From contig NZ_PVLR01000047.1 of the NCBI RefSeq assembly GCF_002980625.1, positions 1 to 43,674 of the forward strand: a stretch of DNA of 43,674 nt, written 5' to 3'. A program made the position numbers and the translations under genes. Source of the stretch: Malikia spinosa (GTDB taxonomy: Bacteria > Pseudomonadota > Gammaproteobacteria > Burkholderiales > Burkholderiaceae_C). The notes below the pieces were generated by a model. That model was not told where the DNA came from and did no database searches. It worked only from the letters and a program-made list of their open reading frames with translations. Below, piece after piece: positions 28,342 through 38,514 of this stretch; positions within the stretch are counted from its first letter, which is position 1, and each line of letters opens with the position of its first letter.

Positions 28342-29439
28342 ATGCGCACCATGAAAGCCGCCGTCTTCGTCGAACCCGGTCGTATCGAGCTGGTCGAGAA
28401 ACGCATCCCCGACGTGGGACCCAACGATGCCCTGCTGCGCATCACGACCACGACCATCTGCGGCACCGACGTCCATATCCTCAAGGGCGAATACCCGGTC
28501 GCCAAGGGCCTGACGATCGGCCATGAGCCGGTCGGCGTGATCGAGAAGCTCGGCAGCGCCGTGACCGGCTACACCGAAGGTCAACGCGTGATCGCCGGCG
28601 CAATCTGCCCCAACTTCAACTCCTATGCGGCCCAGGATGGCGTGGCGTCCCAGGACGGCAGCTACCTGATCCCGGGCGGGCTGTGCGGCTGCCACGGCTA
28701 CAAGGCGACGGCCGGCTGGCGCTTTGGCAACCTGATCGACGGCACCCAGGCCGAATATGTGCTGGTGCCCGACGCCCAGGCCAACCTGGCGCCTATCCCC
28801 GACGGCCTGACCGACGAGCAGGTGCTGATGTGCCCCGACATCATGTCGACCGGCTTCAAGGGCGCGGAAAACGCCAACATCCGGATCGGCGACACCGTGG
28901 TGGTGTTCGCCCAGGGCCCGATCGGCCTGTGCGCCACCGCCGGCGCGCGCCTGCTGGGCGCGACCACCATCATCGCGGTCGATGGCAACGACCACCGGCT
29001 CGGCATCGCGCAGCAGATGGGCGCCGACGTCACGCTGAACTTCAGGAACTGCGACGTGGTCGACGAGATCATGAAGCTGACCGGCGGGCGCGGCGCGGAC
29101 TCCTCGATCGAGGCGCTCGGTACCCAGGCCACCTTCGAGTCGGCGCTGCGCGTGCTGAAACCCGGCGGCACGCTGTCGAGCCTGGGCGTCTATTCGGGCG
29201 ACCTGACGATCCCGCTGTCGGCCTTCGCCGCCGGCCTGGGCGACCACCGCATCAACACCGCGCTGTGCCCGGGCGGCAAGGAACGCATGCGCCGCCTCAT
29301 GAACGTGGTGGCATCGAACCGGGTCGACCTGGGCCTGCTGGTCACGCACCAGTACAAGCTCGACGACATCGTTGCTGCCTACGACCTGTTCGCGCACCAG
29401 CGCGACGGCGTGCTGAAAGTCGCGATCAAGCCGAACTGA
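28342..29439 (+). CDS. adh: fermentative zinc-dependent alcohol dehydrogenase (C. necator Adh type)
   Basis: This 365-residue medium-chain dehydrogenase interconverts alcohols and aldehydes or ketones. I recognise it as very like the multifunctional Cupriavidus necator enzyme formed under oxygen limitation. Catalytic zinc ligands are Cys40, His61 and Asp166 (TTTICGTD, IGHEPVG and CPDIMSTGFKG), as in the tetrameric secondary alcohol dehydrogenases. The four-cysteine structural zinc lobe is absent, and the replacing segment CPNFNSYAAQDGVASQDGS is typical of this group. GPIGLCATAGARL is the cofactor loop; the Asp in AVDGNDHRL suggests NAD rather than NADP. The start at 28342 follows ACAGGAT; ATG 28351 is possible. 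phaC begins one base after the stop. Confidence 0.94.
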   Translation: MRTMKAAVFVEPGRIELVEKRIPDVGPNDALLRITTTTICGTDVHILKGEYPVAKGLTIGHEPVGVIEKLGSAVTGYTEGQRVIAGAICPNFNSYAAQDGVASQDGSYLIPGGLCGCHGYKATAGWRFGNLIDGTQAEYVLVPDAQANLAPIPDGLTDEQVLMCPDIMSTGFKGAENANIRIGDTVVVFAQGPIGLCATAGARLLGATTIIAVDGNDHRLGIAQQMGADVTLNFRNCDVVDEIMKLTGGRGADSSIEALGTQATFESALRVLKPGGTLSSLGVYSGDLTIPLSAFAAGLGDHRINTALCPGGKERMRRLMNVVASNRVDLGLLVTHQYKLDDIVAAYDLFAHQRDGVLKVAIKPN

Positions 29440-29440
29440 G

Positions 29441-31186
29441 ATGCCCAGTGCCCCAGCAAGCCGTCGCCAGGACGGCGAAACCGAGCTGAGTCCGCCCGAG
29501 CAGGCCTGGCCGGCACTGCGCCAGGCGGTCGATCCCTTCGGCATGCTGTCCACACCTTGGCGCGCGCAGCTGGCCTGGTGGACCCACCCACAGGACTTGC
29601 TGCAGCAGGCCAACGAATCCTGGCGCGAAGCGCTGGCGCTCTACGAGCATGGCGTGCAGCGGCTGCTCGGCGTGCAGCCGGACGATCCGGTCGCACCCAA
29701 GACCGAGGACGAGCGCTTCGCCGACCCGATCTGGCTCGAGTCGGCCGGCTTCGACCTCCTGAAGGAAGGCTTCCTGAGCCTGGACCACCGGTTGCGCACG
29801 CTGAACTACCAGGCACCCGGCCTGAGCCCGCACGAGCAGCAACAGGCCCATTTCTGGGTCCACAACTGGCTCAATGCGATCGCGCCGAGCAACTTCTTCT
29901 GGACCAACCCGAGCGCAATCCAGCGCGCGCTCGAAACCAGCGGCCAGAGCCTGCAGGCGGGCTGGGCCAATTGGCTGCGCGACCTGAAGGCAGGCAAGCT
30001 GCTGATGGTCGAACCGGACGCGTTCCAGGTCGGGCGTGACCTCGGCACCACGCCGGGCCAGGTGATCTGGCGCAACCGGCTGCTCGAGCTGATCCACTAC
30101 GCGCCGGCTACCGAGCAGGTGCGTGCGCTGCCGCTCGTGATCTGCACGCCCTGGATCAACAAGTTCTACATCCTGGACCTCAACGAGCACAAGAGCCTGG
30201 TCAGGCATCTGACCGAGCAGGGCTTTTCCGTCTTCATCACGAGCTGGAAGAACCCGGGCGCCGAGCTGCAGGACCTCGGCTTCGACGACTACCTGCAAGA
30301 GGGGCTGGGCGAAGCGGTGCGCGTCGTGCGCGAGTTCTGCGGCGTGCCGCAGGTGCATCTGGTCGGCTACTGCATCGGCGGCACGCTGGCGGCGACCTAC
30401 ATGGCCTGGGCCAACCGGCATTATCCGGCCGAGCAGATGCCCGTCGCGCACTGGACCTTGCTGACCACACTGACCGACTTTGCCGAGCCCGGCGAGATCG
30501 GGGTCTTCATCGACGAGGACAGCCTGCGCACGCTCGACCAGCTGATGGCGCGCCAGGGCTACCTCGACGGCGAGGCGATGGCGCTGTCGTTCCGGCTGCT
30601 GCGCTCGAACAGCCTGATCTGGCATTACTGGGTGCACAGCTACCTGCTTGGCGAGCCGCTGCCGGCCTTCAACGTGCTGTTCTGGAACATGGACACCACC
30701 CGGATGCCGCGCGCGATGCACGCCTTCTACCTGCGCGAGATGTACCTGAAGAACCGGCTGGTGCAGCCCGATGCGCTCACCCTTGCGGGCGAGACTATCG
30801 ACCTCGACCGCATCACCCAGCCGCTCTACGCGGTCAGCGCGCAGGACGACCATATCGCGCCTTGGCAGTCCTGCTACAAGATCCGCGAGTCGGTCAACCT
30901 GGCCGCACCGGTGCGCTTCGTGCTGTCGACCTCGGGCCATATCATGGGCATCGTCAATCCGCCGGTCAGCCCACCGAAACGGGCCTACTGGGTCGGCGAG
31001 CCCAGGCGCAATGACTCCAGCGAGCAATGGCTCGCGCAGTCGCCGAAGCAAGACGGCAGCTGGTGGCAGGACTGGACCGCCTGGCTGCACGCGCGCACCG
31101 GCGAGTGGGTGCCGGCCTACCCGGCCGCCAGCGCGCAGTTCCCGGCCCTGGGCCCGGCACCGGGCCAGTACGTGCTCGAAAAATAG
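29441..31186 (+). CDS. phaC: class I poly(3-hydroxyalkanoate) synthase
   Basis: This 581-residue enzyme polymerises 3-hydroxyacyl-CoA into storage polyester at the granule surface. The lipase-like box GYCIGGT supplies Cys311, with Asp470 (SAQDDHIAPW) and His500 (STSGHIMGI) completing the triad; the spacing matches the C. necator synthase. LVICTPWINKFYILDL and WNMDTTRMPRAMHAFYLREMY are further class I marks, and no partner phaE or phaR is needed. The start lies one base after the adh stop, so the two are probably one message. No phaA, phaB, phasin or depolymerase gene is in the window. The protein could be a second synthase of the organism. Confidence 0.95.
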   Translation: MPSAPASRRQDGETELSPPEQAWPALRQAVDPFGMLSTPWRAQLAWWTHPQDLLQQANESWREALALYEHGVQRLLGVQPDDPVAPKTEDERFADPIWLESAGFDLLKEGFLSLDHRLRTLNYQAPGLSPHEQQQAHFWVHNWLNAIAPSNFFWTNPSAIQRALETSGQSLQAGWANWLRDLKAGKLLMVEPDAFQVGRDLGTTPGQVIWRNRLLELIHYAPATEQVRALPLVICTPWINKFYILDLNEHKSLVRHLTEQGFSVFITSWKNPGAELQDLGFDDYLQEGLGEAVRVVREFCGVPQVHLVGYCIGGTLAATYMAWANRHYPAEQMPVAHWTLLTTLTDFAEPGEIGVFIDEDSLRTLDQLMARQGYLDGEAMALSFRLLRSNSLIWHYWVHSYLLGEPLPAFNVLFWNMDTTRMPRAMHAFYLREMYLKNRLVQPDALTLAGETIDLDRITQPLYAVSAQDDHIAPWQSCYKIRESVNLAAPVRFVLSTSGHIMGIVNPPVSPPKRAYWVGEPRRNDSSEQWLAQSPKQDGSWWQDWTAWLHARTGEWVPAYPAASAQFPALGPAPGQYVLEK

Positions 31187-31211
31187 CCGCCTGGCCGACT
31201 GAAACGGTTGC

Positions 31212-31250
31212 AGCGGCTGAAACGGCGCAGGGCTGGGCCGCTCAGCCGCT
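31212..31250. terminator. possible stem-loop between convergent phaC and thioesterase genes
   Basis: AGCGGCTGA at 31212-31220 pairs exactly with TCAGCCGCT at 31242-31250 across a 21-base GC-rich loop. It occupies the 77-base convergent gap. There is no T-run, so this is only a weak terminator candidate. Confidence 0.35.
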
Positions 31251-31263
31251 TCAGGCAGGAGGC

Positions 31264-31701
31264 TCAGTCGGTCTGGACCGGCGCGGCGCCGTTGAGCGCC
31301 TGGCTGACCTTGGCGCCGACCGGCAGGCGCCGGATGCACTTGAAGGTGCCGCTGGCGTGGCAGCAAAGCCCGCCCTCGGCATCGAACACGCTGGCCTCGA
31401 CAAAGGCCATTGTCGCGCTGCGGTGCAGCACGCGGGCCTTGGCCAGCAGCGAGCCGCGCGCGGCCTGCATGAAGCTGGTCTTCATCTCGATCGTGACCGC
31501 GCCAAGCTCGGGGTGGCCGCTGCGCGCGGCATGGGCCATCGCGACATCGAGCAAGGTCATCAGCGCGCCGCCATGGACGACGCTGAAGCTGTTCTGGTGC
31601 TCGCTGCGGGCATCGAAGCGGATCTCGGCCTCGTCGTTCTCCCAGCGCAGCAGCTCGAAACCCAGCAGCTCGACAAAGGGGATGTGAACGGGGAATTCCA
31701 T
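31264..31701 (-). CDS. PaaI-like hotdog thioesterase
   Basis: This 145-residue hotdog-fold protein probably hydrolyses acyl-CoA thioesters. NSFSVVHGGALMTLLDVAMAHAA is the conserved helix with the active-site His-Gly-Gly, and VTIEMKTSFMQAARG is the second family strand. The ATG at 31701 fits the family length; the frame runs open to 31788 without homology. It faces phaC, and a thioesterase beside a PHA synthase could recover CoA or trim side products, though such genes are common everywhere. The natural substrate is unknown. Confidence 0.88.
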   Translation of the reverse strand: MEFPVHIPFVELLGFELLRWENDEAEIRFDARSEHQNSFSVVHGGALMTLLDVAMAHAARSGHPELGAVTIEMKTSFMQAARGSLLAKARVLHRSATMAFVEASVFDAEGGLCCHASGTFKCIRRLPVGAKVSQALNGAAPVQTD

Positions 31702-31851
31702 GTCAGGTTCCGGTGACTTGATTGAGGGTTGGATGGCGCCCGAGCATAGCGCAAGCCCGGTGGCGACGGCCCGATCAGAGCCCGACATAGGGCCGACGTC
31801 GGGCCGAAACAGGCCGACAAGAATCCGGCCCGCGCCAAGACCCAGGACCTC

Positions 31852-32604
31852 TCAGACCTCAAGCCACTCGCGCCGGACCGCGGGATTGGCCAGCAGTTGC
31901 GCCGGCGTGCCGTCGAAGACCACCCGGCCCTGCCCCATCACGAGCGCGCGCTGCGAGACGGCCAGCGCGATCGCGAGCTTTTGCTCGACCAGCAGGATCG
32001 CCAGGCCCTCGCGCTGCAGCTGCTGCAAGAAGGCGCCGACCTGCTCGACCAGCTGCGGCGCCAGACCCTCGGTCGGCTCGTCGACCAGGATCAGCTGTGG
32101 CTCGCCCAGCAGCGTGCGGCACAGCGTCAACATCTGCTGCTCGCCGCCCGAGAGTCGGCCGGCCTCGGTCTGGCGCCGCGCGCCGAGCGGCGGAAACAGG
32201 GCGTAGACATCGTCCAGCCGCCAGCGGCCGGACTTGCCGCGCTGGCGCCCAAGCAGCAGATTCTGCTCGACGGTGAGGCGCGGAAAGATCGCCCGGTCCT
32301 CGGGCACATAGCCGATGCCGGCGCGCGCGATCTCGAAGGTGCGCCGGCCCCGGATCGAGCGGCCGCGCCAGTGGATCTCGCCCTGGCAGTCGACCAGACC
32401 CATGATGGCGCGCGCCGTGGTCGAACGCCCGGAGCCGTTGCGCCCGAGCAGCGCGACGATCTCGCCGGCGCCGACTGCAAGATCGACGCCGTGCAGCACA
32501 TGGCTCTTGCCATACCAGGCCTGCAGGCCGCGCACTTGCAGCAGCGGTGCAGTCGCGCCAGATGCGGATGCGGATGCTGGATGCGGGGTGAGGTGGTCGC
32601 TCAT
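31852..32604 (-). CDS. livF: branched-chain-type ABC transporter ATP-binding protein (LivF)
   Basis: This 250-residue ATPase subunit is the last gene of livH-M-G-F. The signature LSGGEQQML and Walker B LILVDEPTEGLAP are normal. The Walker A loop reads GRNGSGRSTT, with Arg where the catalytic Lys is usual; the bases (GGGCGTTCG in sense) are clear. I have a recollection of other Burkholderiales LivF-like proteins with the same change, so it may be a lineage trait rather than inactivation. It overlaps the livG stop in ATGA at 32601-32604. The short N-terminal ASASASG repeat is low complexity. Confidence 0.93.
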   Translation of the reverse strand: MSDHLTPHPASASASGATAPLLQVRGLQAWYGKSHVLHGVDLAVGAGEIVALLGRNGSGRSTTARAIMGLVDCQGEIHWRGRSIRGRRTFEIARAGIGYVPEDRAIFPRLTVEQNLLLGRQRGKSGRWRLDDVYALFPPLGARRQTEAGRLSGGEQQMLTLCRTLLGEPQLILVDEPTEGLAPQLVEQVGAFLQQLQREGLAILLVEQKLAIALAVSQRALVMGQGRVVFDGTPAQLLANPAVRREWLEV

Positions 32605-33371
32605 GGCTGCTCCAACGGGGGCAAGGCCCCGAGATAGGCCTGCTGGACCCGGGCGTCGGCGCGGATCTCGGCCGGCGTACCGAAGGCGATCAGCTCGCCC
32701 TGCGCCAGCACCGCGATCCGGTCGGCCAGGCCGAACACCACACCCATGTCGTGCTCGACCATCAGCAGCGTCTTGCCGGCACTCAAGTCACGGATCAGGT
32801 CGATGCAGCGCGCGGTCTCGCTGCGGCTCATGCCGGCGGTCGGCTCGTCGAGCAGGATCACTTGCGCCCCGCCCGCGACCGTGACACCGATCTCGAGCGC
32901 GCGCTGTTCGGCATAGCTCAGGTTGGCGGCGGCCAAGTCGCGCCGGGATTCGAGCTGGAGCCGGGCCAGCAGCGCCTCGGCGCGCCGATTCAGCTCGCGC
33001 AGCCGCGACAGCGGGCGCCAGCAGCTATAGCCCAGCCCCAGGCTCCAGAACATGGCGCAGCGCAGGTTGTCGAACACGCTCAGGCGCGGGAACAGGTGGC
33101 TGACCTGGAAGCTGCGCGCCAGGCCCAGGCGGCTGATCTGGTGCGGGCGCAAGCCGTCGATACGCCGGCCCTCAAGCCAGATCCGGCCGGCACTGGCGGC
33201 CTCGCGCCCGCTGAGCAGGTTAAACAGCGTCGACTTGCCAGCGCCATTGGGGCCGATCAGCGCGACGCGCTCGCCGCGCGCGATCGACAGCGTCACCTCG
33301 CGCAACACCTCGATGCGGCCGAAGCGCTTGGACAGGCCCTCGACGGCGAGCACGGTATCGTCGCGACTCAT
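32601..33371 (-). CDS. livG: branched-chain-type ABC transporter ATP-binding protein (LivG)
   Basis: This 256-residue ATPase subunit has a standard Walker A (LIGPNGAGKSTLFNLLSG), the LivG-type signature LSYAEQRALEIG and Walker B VILLDEPTAGMS. FQVSHLFPRLSVFDNLRCAMF is the Q-loop region of the family. The start at 33371 overlaps the livM stop by ATGA; the open frame to 33407 has no support. With LivF it would power uptake of an amino acid, urea-like or aromatic acid substrate. Confidence 0.94.
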   Translation of the reverse strand: MSRDDTVLAVEGLSKRFGRIEVLREVTLSIARGERVALIGPNGAGKSTLFNLLSGREAASAGRIWLEGRRIDGLRPHQISRLGLARSFQVSHLFPRLSVFDNLRCAMFWSLGLGYSCWRPLSRLRELNRRAEALLARLQLESRRDLAAANLSYAEQRALEIGVTVAGGAQVILLDEPTAGMSRSETARCIDLIRDLSAGKTLLMVEHDMGVVFGLADRIAVLAQGELIAFGTPAEIRADARVQQAYLGALPPLEQP

Positions 33372-34573
33372 TGCTGCCTCCCGGAACGGCCCAGCCAGCG
33401 GCCCCAACCCCAGCCCGCCAGCAGCACCGCCGCAGCACCGAGCCAGCTGGCCGGACTCGCACTGTCGAGCCGCAGTCCGAAATAGCGGAACTCGCCGCCG
33501 ATCACGGCTTCGAGTTCAAGGCGATACAACAGCTCGACCAGGGCGCAGCCGCCCAGCAGGGCCAGCACACCGGCGCCCGCTCGCGCCAGCGCGCCCGGCA
33601 GCCAGAGCGCGGGACTACGCCCCCGGACCAGGGCCCAGCCCTGGGCAATCAATCCGGCCAGGCCCTGCGGTGCGCGCATGACCATGAACAGGAACAGCAG
33701 GCCCAAATAAAGCGGCCAGGCTGGCGTCCATTCGGACAGCAGCGCGCTGCTGATGACCCACAACGCCGCACCCAACACAGGCCCGAGAAAATAGCCGGCG
33801 CCGCCGAGGAAGGTGAACAGCAGCCAGGACGCCGAGCGCTGCGCGCCCAGCACCTCGGCGCTGGCGATCTCGAAATGCAGCGCCGCCAACCCGCCCGCGA
33901 TGCCAGCGAAGAAACCCGCGCCCAGGAAGGCCAGGAAGCGCACCGCATGCGGGTCGTAGCCGACGAAGGCCGCACGCTCGGCGTTGTCGCGCACGGCGTT
34001 CAGCATGCGCCCGAGCGGCGTGAAATGGAAGCCGCGCAGCAGCGCCGCGCAGACCAGGGCATAGAGCGCGCAGAGGTAATAGACCTCGATCTGCGGCCCG
34101 AAGCTGATGCCGAACCAGGCCGGCCCCAGCACCCGGTTGGCCGAAATGCCCGCCTCGCCGCCGAACAGCAGCGGGAACATCAGCGCGGCAGCCGCGACCA
34201 GCTCGCCCAGGCCCAGCGTGATCATCGCGAACGGCGTGCCCGACTGGCGCGTGCTGGCCCAGCCCAGCGGCAGCGCCAGCACCAGCCCGGCCAGGCCACC
34301 GACCAGCGGCACCAGGCTGACCGGCAGCACCAGCCAGCCCGCCGCGAGCGCCTGCAGCGCGTGGATGGCGGCATAGCAGCCCAGTCCGGTGTAGACCGCA
34401 TGGCCGAAACTCAACATGCCACCCTGGCCGAACAGCAGGTTGTAGGACAGGCAGGCAATCGCCGCGATCGCCCCTTGCGTCAGCAGCGCCAGCGCGGCGT
34501 TGCCGGGCCACAGCAGCGGCGCGACCAGCAGCGCGAGGGCCGCCAGCGCCCAGGCCAATTTTTCCGCGCGCAT
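33368..34573 (-). CDS. livM: branched-chain-type ABC transporter permease (LivM)
   Basis: This is a 401-residue inner-membrane permease with about ten hydrophobic helices. [28 protein letters not shown] near residue 45 is the conserved LivM segment, and [20 protein letters not shown] is the cytoplasmic coupling loop that contacts the ATPases. The C-terminal 90 residues add extra hydrophobic stretches beyond the shortest family members. The ATG at 34573 overlaps the livH stop by one base (TGATG). Confidence 0.93.
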   Translation of the reverse strand: MRAEKLAWALAALALLVAPLLWPGNAALALLTQGAIAAIACLSYNLLFGQGGMLSFGHAVYTGLGCYAAIHALQALAAGWLVLPVSLVPLVGGLAGLVLALPLGWASTRQSGTPFAMITLGLGELVAAAALMFPLLFGGEAGISANRVLGPAWFGISFGPQIEVYYLCALYALVCAALLRGFHFTPLGRMLNAVRDNAERAAFVGYDPHAVRFLAFLGAGFFAGIAGGLAALHFEIASAEVLGAQRSASWLLFTFLGGAGYFLGPVLGAALWVISSALLSEWTPAWPLYLGLLFLFMVMRAPQGLAGLIAQGWALVRGRSPALWLPGALARAGAGVLALLGGCALVELLYRLELEAVIGGEFRYFGLRLDSASPASWLGAAAVLLAGWGWGRWLGRSGRQQ

Positions 34574-35538
34574 CAGGCTGTCCTGCGACCGAACAGGCCG
34601 CTGGGGCGCCACAGCAGCACCAGCACCAGCAGCAGATAGGGCAGGATCGGCGCGACCTGCGCCAGACCGATCGAGGGCAGCAGCCTGAAGTCGTAGGCCA
34701 CCGCGAAGGTCTGGACCAGCGCGATCAGGAGCGAAGCCAGGAAAGCCCCGGTCAGCGAGCCGAGCCCGCCGACCACGACCACGACGAAGATCACCGGCCC
34801 GACCGCCGCGGCCATGCCGGGCTCGGTCACGAAGGTGCTGCCGCCGACCACGCCAGCCAGGCCGGCCAGCGCCGCGCCAGCGCCGAACACGCCCATGAAG
34901 ACACGCGGCAGGTCATGGCCGAGCGCCTCGACCATCTCGGGGTGGGTCAGCGCCGCCTGCACCACCAGGCCGATCCGGGTCCGGTGCAACAGCCAGCCCA
35001 GCGCGAGCAGGATCAGCAGCGCAACCGCCACGATGAAGACCCGCGTGGCCGGAAACGGGTGACACAGCACGCCAGGCGCACGGCAGACCGCCGCGCCGGC
35101 AGCGCCCCAGACCAGGTGCGCGCCGCGCTCGAGCTCCTGCACCAGCGTGAAGGCCGGCCCCTGCAGCAGCGCGGGCGGCTGGAAGTCCAGCGGCGCGCGG
35201 CCCCAGACCAGCTGCACCAGCTCGAGCAGGACATAGGACAGGCCGAAGGTCACCAGCAGCTCGGCCACATGGCCATGCCGGTGCACGCGGCGCAGGCAGG
35301 CCGACTCGAACCAGGCGCCAAGCAGACCGACCGCCAGCGGCGCCAGCAGCAACGCCGGCCAGAAGCCGAGCCGCGCCGACAGCGCCGCGCCGAAATAGGC
35401 CCCGAGCAGGTAGAAACTGGCATGGGCGAAGTTGAGCACCCCCATCATGCTGAAGATGAGGGTCAGACCGGAACTCAGCATGAACAGCAGCAAGCCGTAG
35501 CTGATGGCGTTGAGCAAGGCAATGACAAAAGATTCCAC
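34573..35538 (-). CDS. livH: branched-chain-type ABC transporter permease (LivH)
   Basis: This 321-residue permease begins with [27 protein letters not shown], the usual LivH N-terminus, followed by [38 protein letters not shown] is the coupling loop, and [22 protein letters not shown] is the conserved late helix. The start is a GTG at 35538; no ATG exists at the right place, and the frame open far upstream is the shadow of selO. It heads livH-M-G-F and is divergent from selO with 96 bases between. No periplasmic binding protein gene lies in the window, so the substrate is open. Confidence 0.93.
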   Translation of the reverse strand: MESFVIALLNAISYGLLLFMLSSGLTLIFSMMGVLNFAHASFYLLGAYFGAALSARLGFWPALLLAPLAVGLLGAWFESACLRRVHRHGHVAELLVTFGLSYVLLELVQLVWGRAPLDFQPPALLQGPAFTLVQELERGAHLVWGAAGAAVCRAPGVLCHPFPATRVFIVAVALLILLALGWLLHRTRIGLVVQAALTHPEMVEALGHDLPRVFMGVFGAGAALAGLAGVVGGSTFVTEPGMAAAVGPVIFVVVVVGGLGSLTGAFLASLLIALVQTFAVAYDFRLLPSIGLAQVAPILPYLLLVLVLLWRPSGLFGRRTA

Positions 35539-35634
35539 GGGACGGCATTCCGGGCCAGCCAATGCCAGCCCCGCCGGGTTTTTACCATGACCATCTGGTG
35601 CGCAAGGCCTCCCGGGCCGCCCGACAATGCGCTC

Positions 35635-37176
<1,542 letters not shown>

Positions 37177-37270
37177 AGCAGTGAATGCCTGCATCCCTGA
37201 CATCCCGCCTGCGGGCGCCGCCAAGACTTGACGACGCTCGCCCCTGTCCCAACCTCAGCCTAGCCCACCC

Positions 37271-37678
37271 ATGACCTACCCCGTAGAAAAGACCGACGCC
37301 GAATGGCGCGCCCTACTCGCCGCCAAGGACGCCGAGCCCATGGCCTATTTCGTCACCCGCCAGGCCGCCACCGAGCGACCCCACACCGGCAAGTACGACC
37401 AGGTCTGGGCCGACGGCAGCTACCACTGCATCTGCTGCGGCCAGCAGCTGTTCGAGTCCGAGACCAAGTTCGATGCCGGCTGCGGCTGGCCCAGCTTCAA
37501 CGAGTCGCTGGCCGGCGCGATCGAGGAAAAGGTCGACCACGCCCACGGCATGATCCGGGTCGAGACCGTCTGCAGCGGCTGCGGCGCCCACCTGGGCCAT
37601 GTGTTCGAGGACGGCCCGGCGCCGACCGGACTGCGTTACTGCATGAATTCGGCGGCGCTGGACTTCAAGTCGCGATAA
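37271..37678 (+). CDS. msrB: peptide-methionine (R)-S-oxide reductase MsrB
   Basis: This 135-residue enzyme reduces the R form of methionine sulfoxide in proteins. It has the zinc-binding pairs CICCG and [15 protein letters not shown], and catalytic Cys124 in RYCMNS, all in place. It has no signal peptide, so it acts in the cytoplasm. It lies between selO and yciB on the same strand, eight bases before yciB. Repair of oxidised methionine next to SelO suggests a small oxidative-stress group. Confidence 0.96.
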   Translation: MTYPVEKTDAEWRALLAAKDAEPMAYFVTRQAATERPHTGKYDQVWADGSYHCICCGQQLFESETKFDAGCGWPSFNESLAGAIEEKVDHAHGMIRVETVCSGCGAHLGHVFEDGPAPTGLRYCMNSAALDFKSR

Positions 37679-37686
37679 TCGCTGCC

Positions 37687-38223
37687 ATGCGTTTCCTGAT
37701 CGACTTCTTCCCCATCCTGCTGTTCTTCGGCGCCTACAAGCTGCACGACATCTATGTCGGCACGGCGGTGCTGATGGCGGCCACCGTGCTGCAAAGCGTC
37801 CTCATCTACGCGATTGATCGCCGGCTGCAGACCATGCAGAAGGCGACCCTGGCGCTGGTGCTGCTGTTCGGCGCGCTGACCCTGGGCCTGCATGACGAGC
37901 GCTTCATCAAGTGGAAGCCGACCGTGCTCTACGTCGGCATGGCGCTGGGCCTGGCCGCCGCGCTCTGGGGCTGGCAAAAGAACGTGCTGCAACTGCTGCT
38001 GGGCAGCCAGCTGCGGCTGCCCAGCGCCGTCTGGGGCCGCCTGACCGTGGCCTGGATCCTGTATTTTCTGTTCATGGCCGCCAGCAACGCCTATGTCGCA
38101 GCCTATTACTCGACCGAGGCCTGGATGGACTTCAAACTCTGGGGCTATGCCTTCCCGATTCTGTTCATTGTCGGCCAGGGCCTGTATGTCGCCCGCTATC
38201 TGAAGGATGAGCACCGCCCATGA
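37687..38223 (+). CDS. yciB: inner-membrane septation protein A (YciB)
   Basis: This is a 178-residue membrane protein of the YciB/IspZ family, linked to cell envelope and septum formation. It starts [19 protein letters not shown] and shows [14 protein letters not shown] and [20 protein letters not shown], with about five hydrophobic helices. The ATG at 37687 is chosen for the conserved N-terminus; the frame open back to 37303 is the shadow of msrB. It overlaps bolA by ATGA at 38220. Confidence 0.94.
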   Translation: MRFLIDFFPILLFFGAYKLHDIYVGTAVLMAATVLQSVLIYAIDRRLQTMQKATLALVLLFGALTLGLHDERFIKWKPTVLYVGMALGLAAALWGWQKNVLQLLLGSQLRLPSAVWGRLTVAWILYFLFMAASNAYVAAYYSTEAWMDFKLWGYAFPILFIVGQGLYVARYLKDEHRP

Positions 38224-38489
38224 GCCATATACCGACCGCCGCCGCCATCGAAGCGCATCTGCGCGCGCAACTCGAGCCCAGCGCGCTCGAGGTCGAGGAC
38301 CAGAGCGCCGCCCATGCCGGCCATTCCGGCGCCAACGGACTGGGCTGGGGCACGCATTTTCGCGTCGCCATCGCCTCGCCGCGCTTCCAAGGCCTGAGCC
38401 GGGTCGCGGCCCATCGGCTTGTGTATGATGCGCTGTCGCCTTTCATCGCCGCCGGCCTGCATGCGGTCGCGATCGAAATCAAGCGCTGA
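38220..38489 (+). CDS. bolA: BolA-family protein
   Basis: This 89-residue protein has the BolA fold: a conserved H in the AGHSG loop, [29 protein letters not shown], and a C-terminal [10 protein letters not shown]. BolA proteins bind monothiol glutaredoxins through iron-sulfur clusters, and some bind DNA. It is coupled to yciB by ATGA. The isomerase gene follows after 25 bases, in an order common in Burkholderiales. Confidence 0.93.
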   Translation: MSHIPTAAAIEAHLRAQLEPSALEVEDQSAAHAGHSGANGLGWGTHFRVAIASPRFQGLSRVAAHRLVYDALSPFIAAGLHAVAIEIKR

Positions 38490-38514
38490 TCCCGTCTTCC
38501 TTCGTCACACCAGC

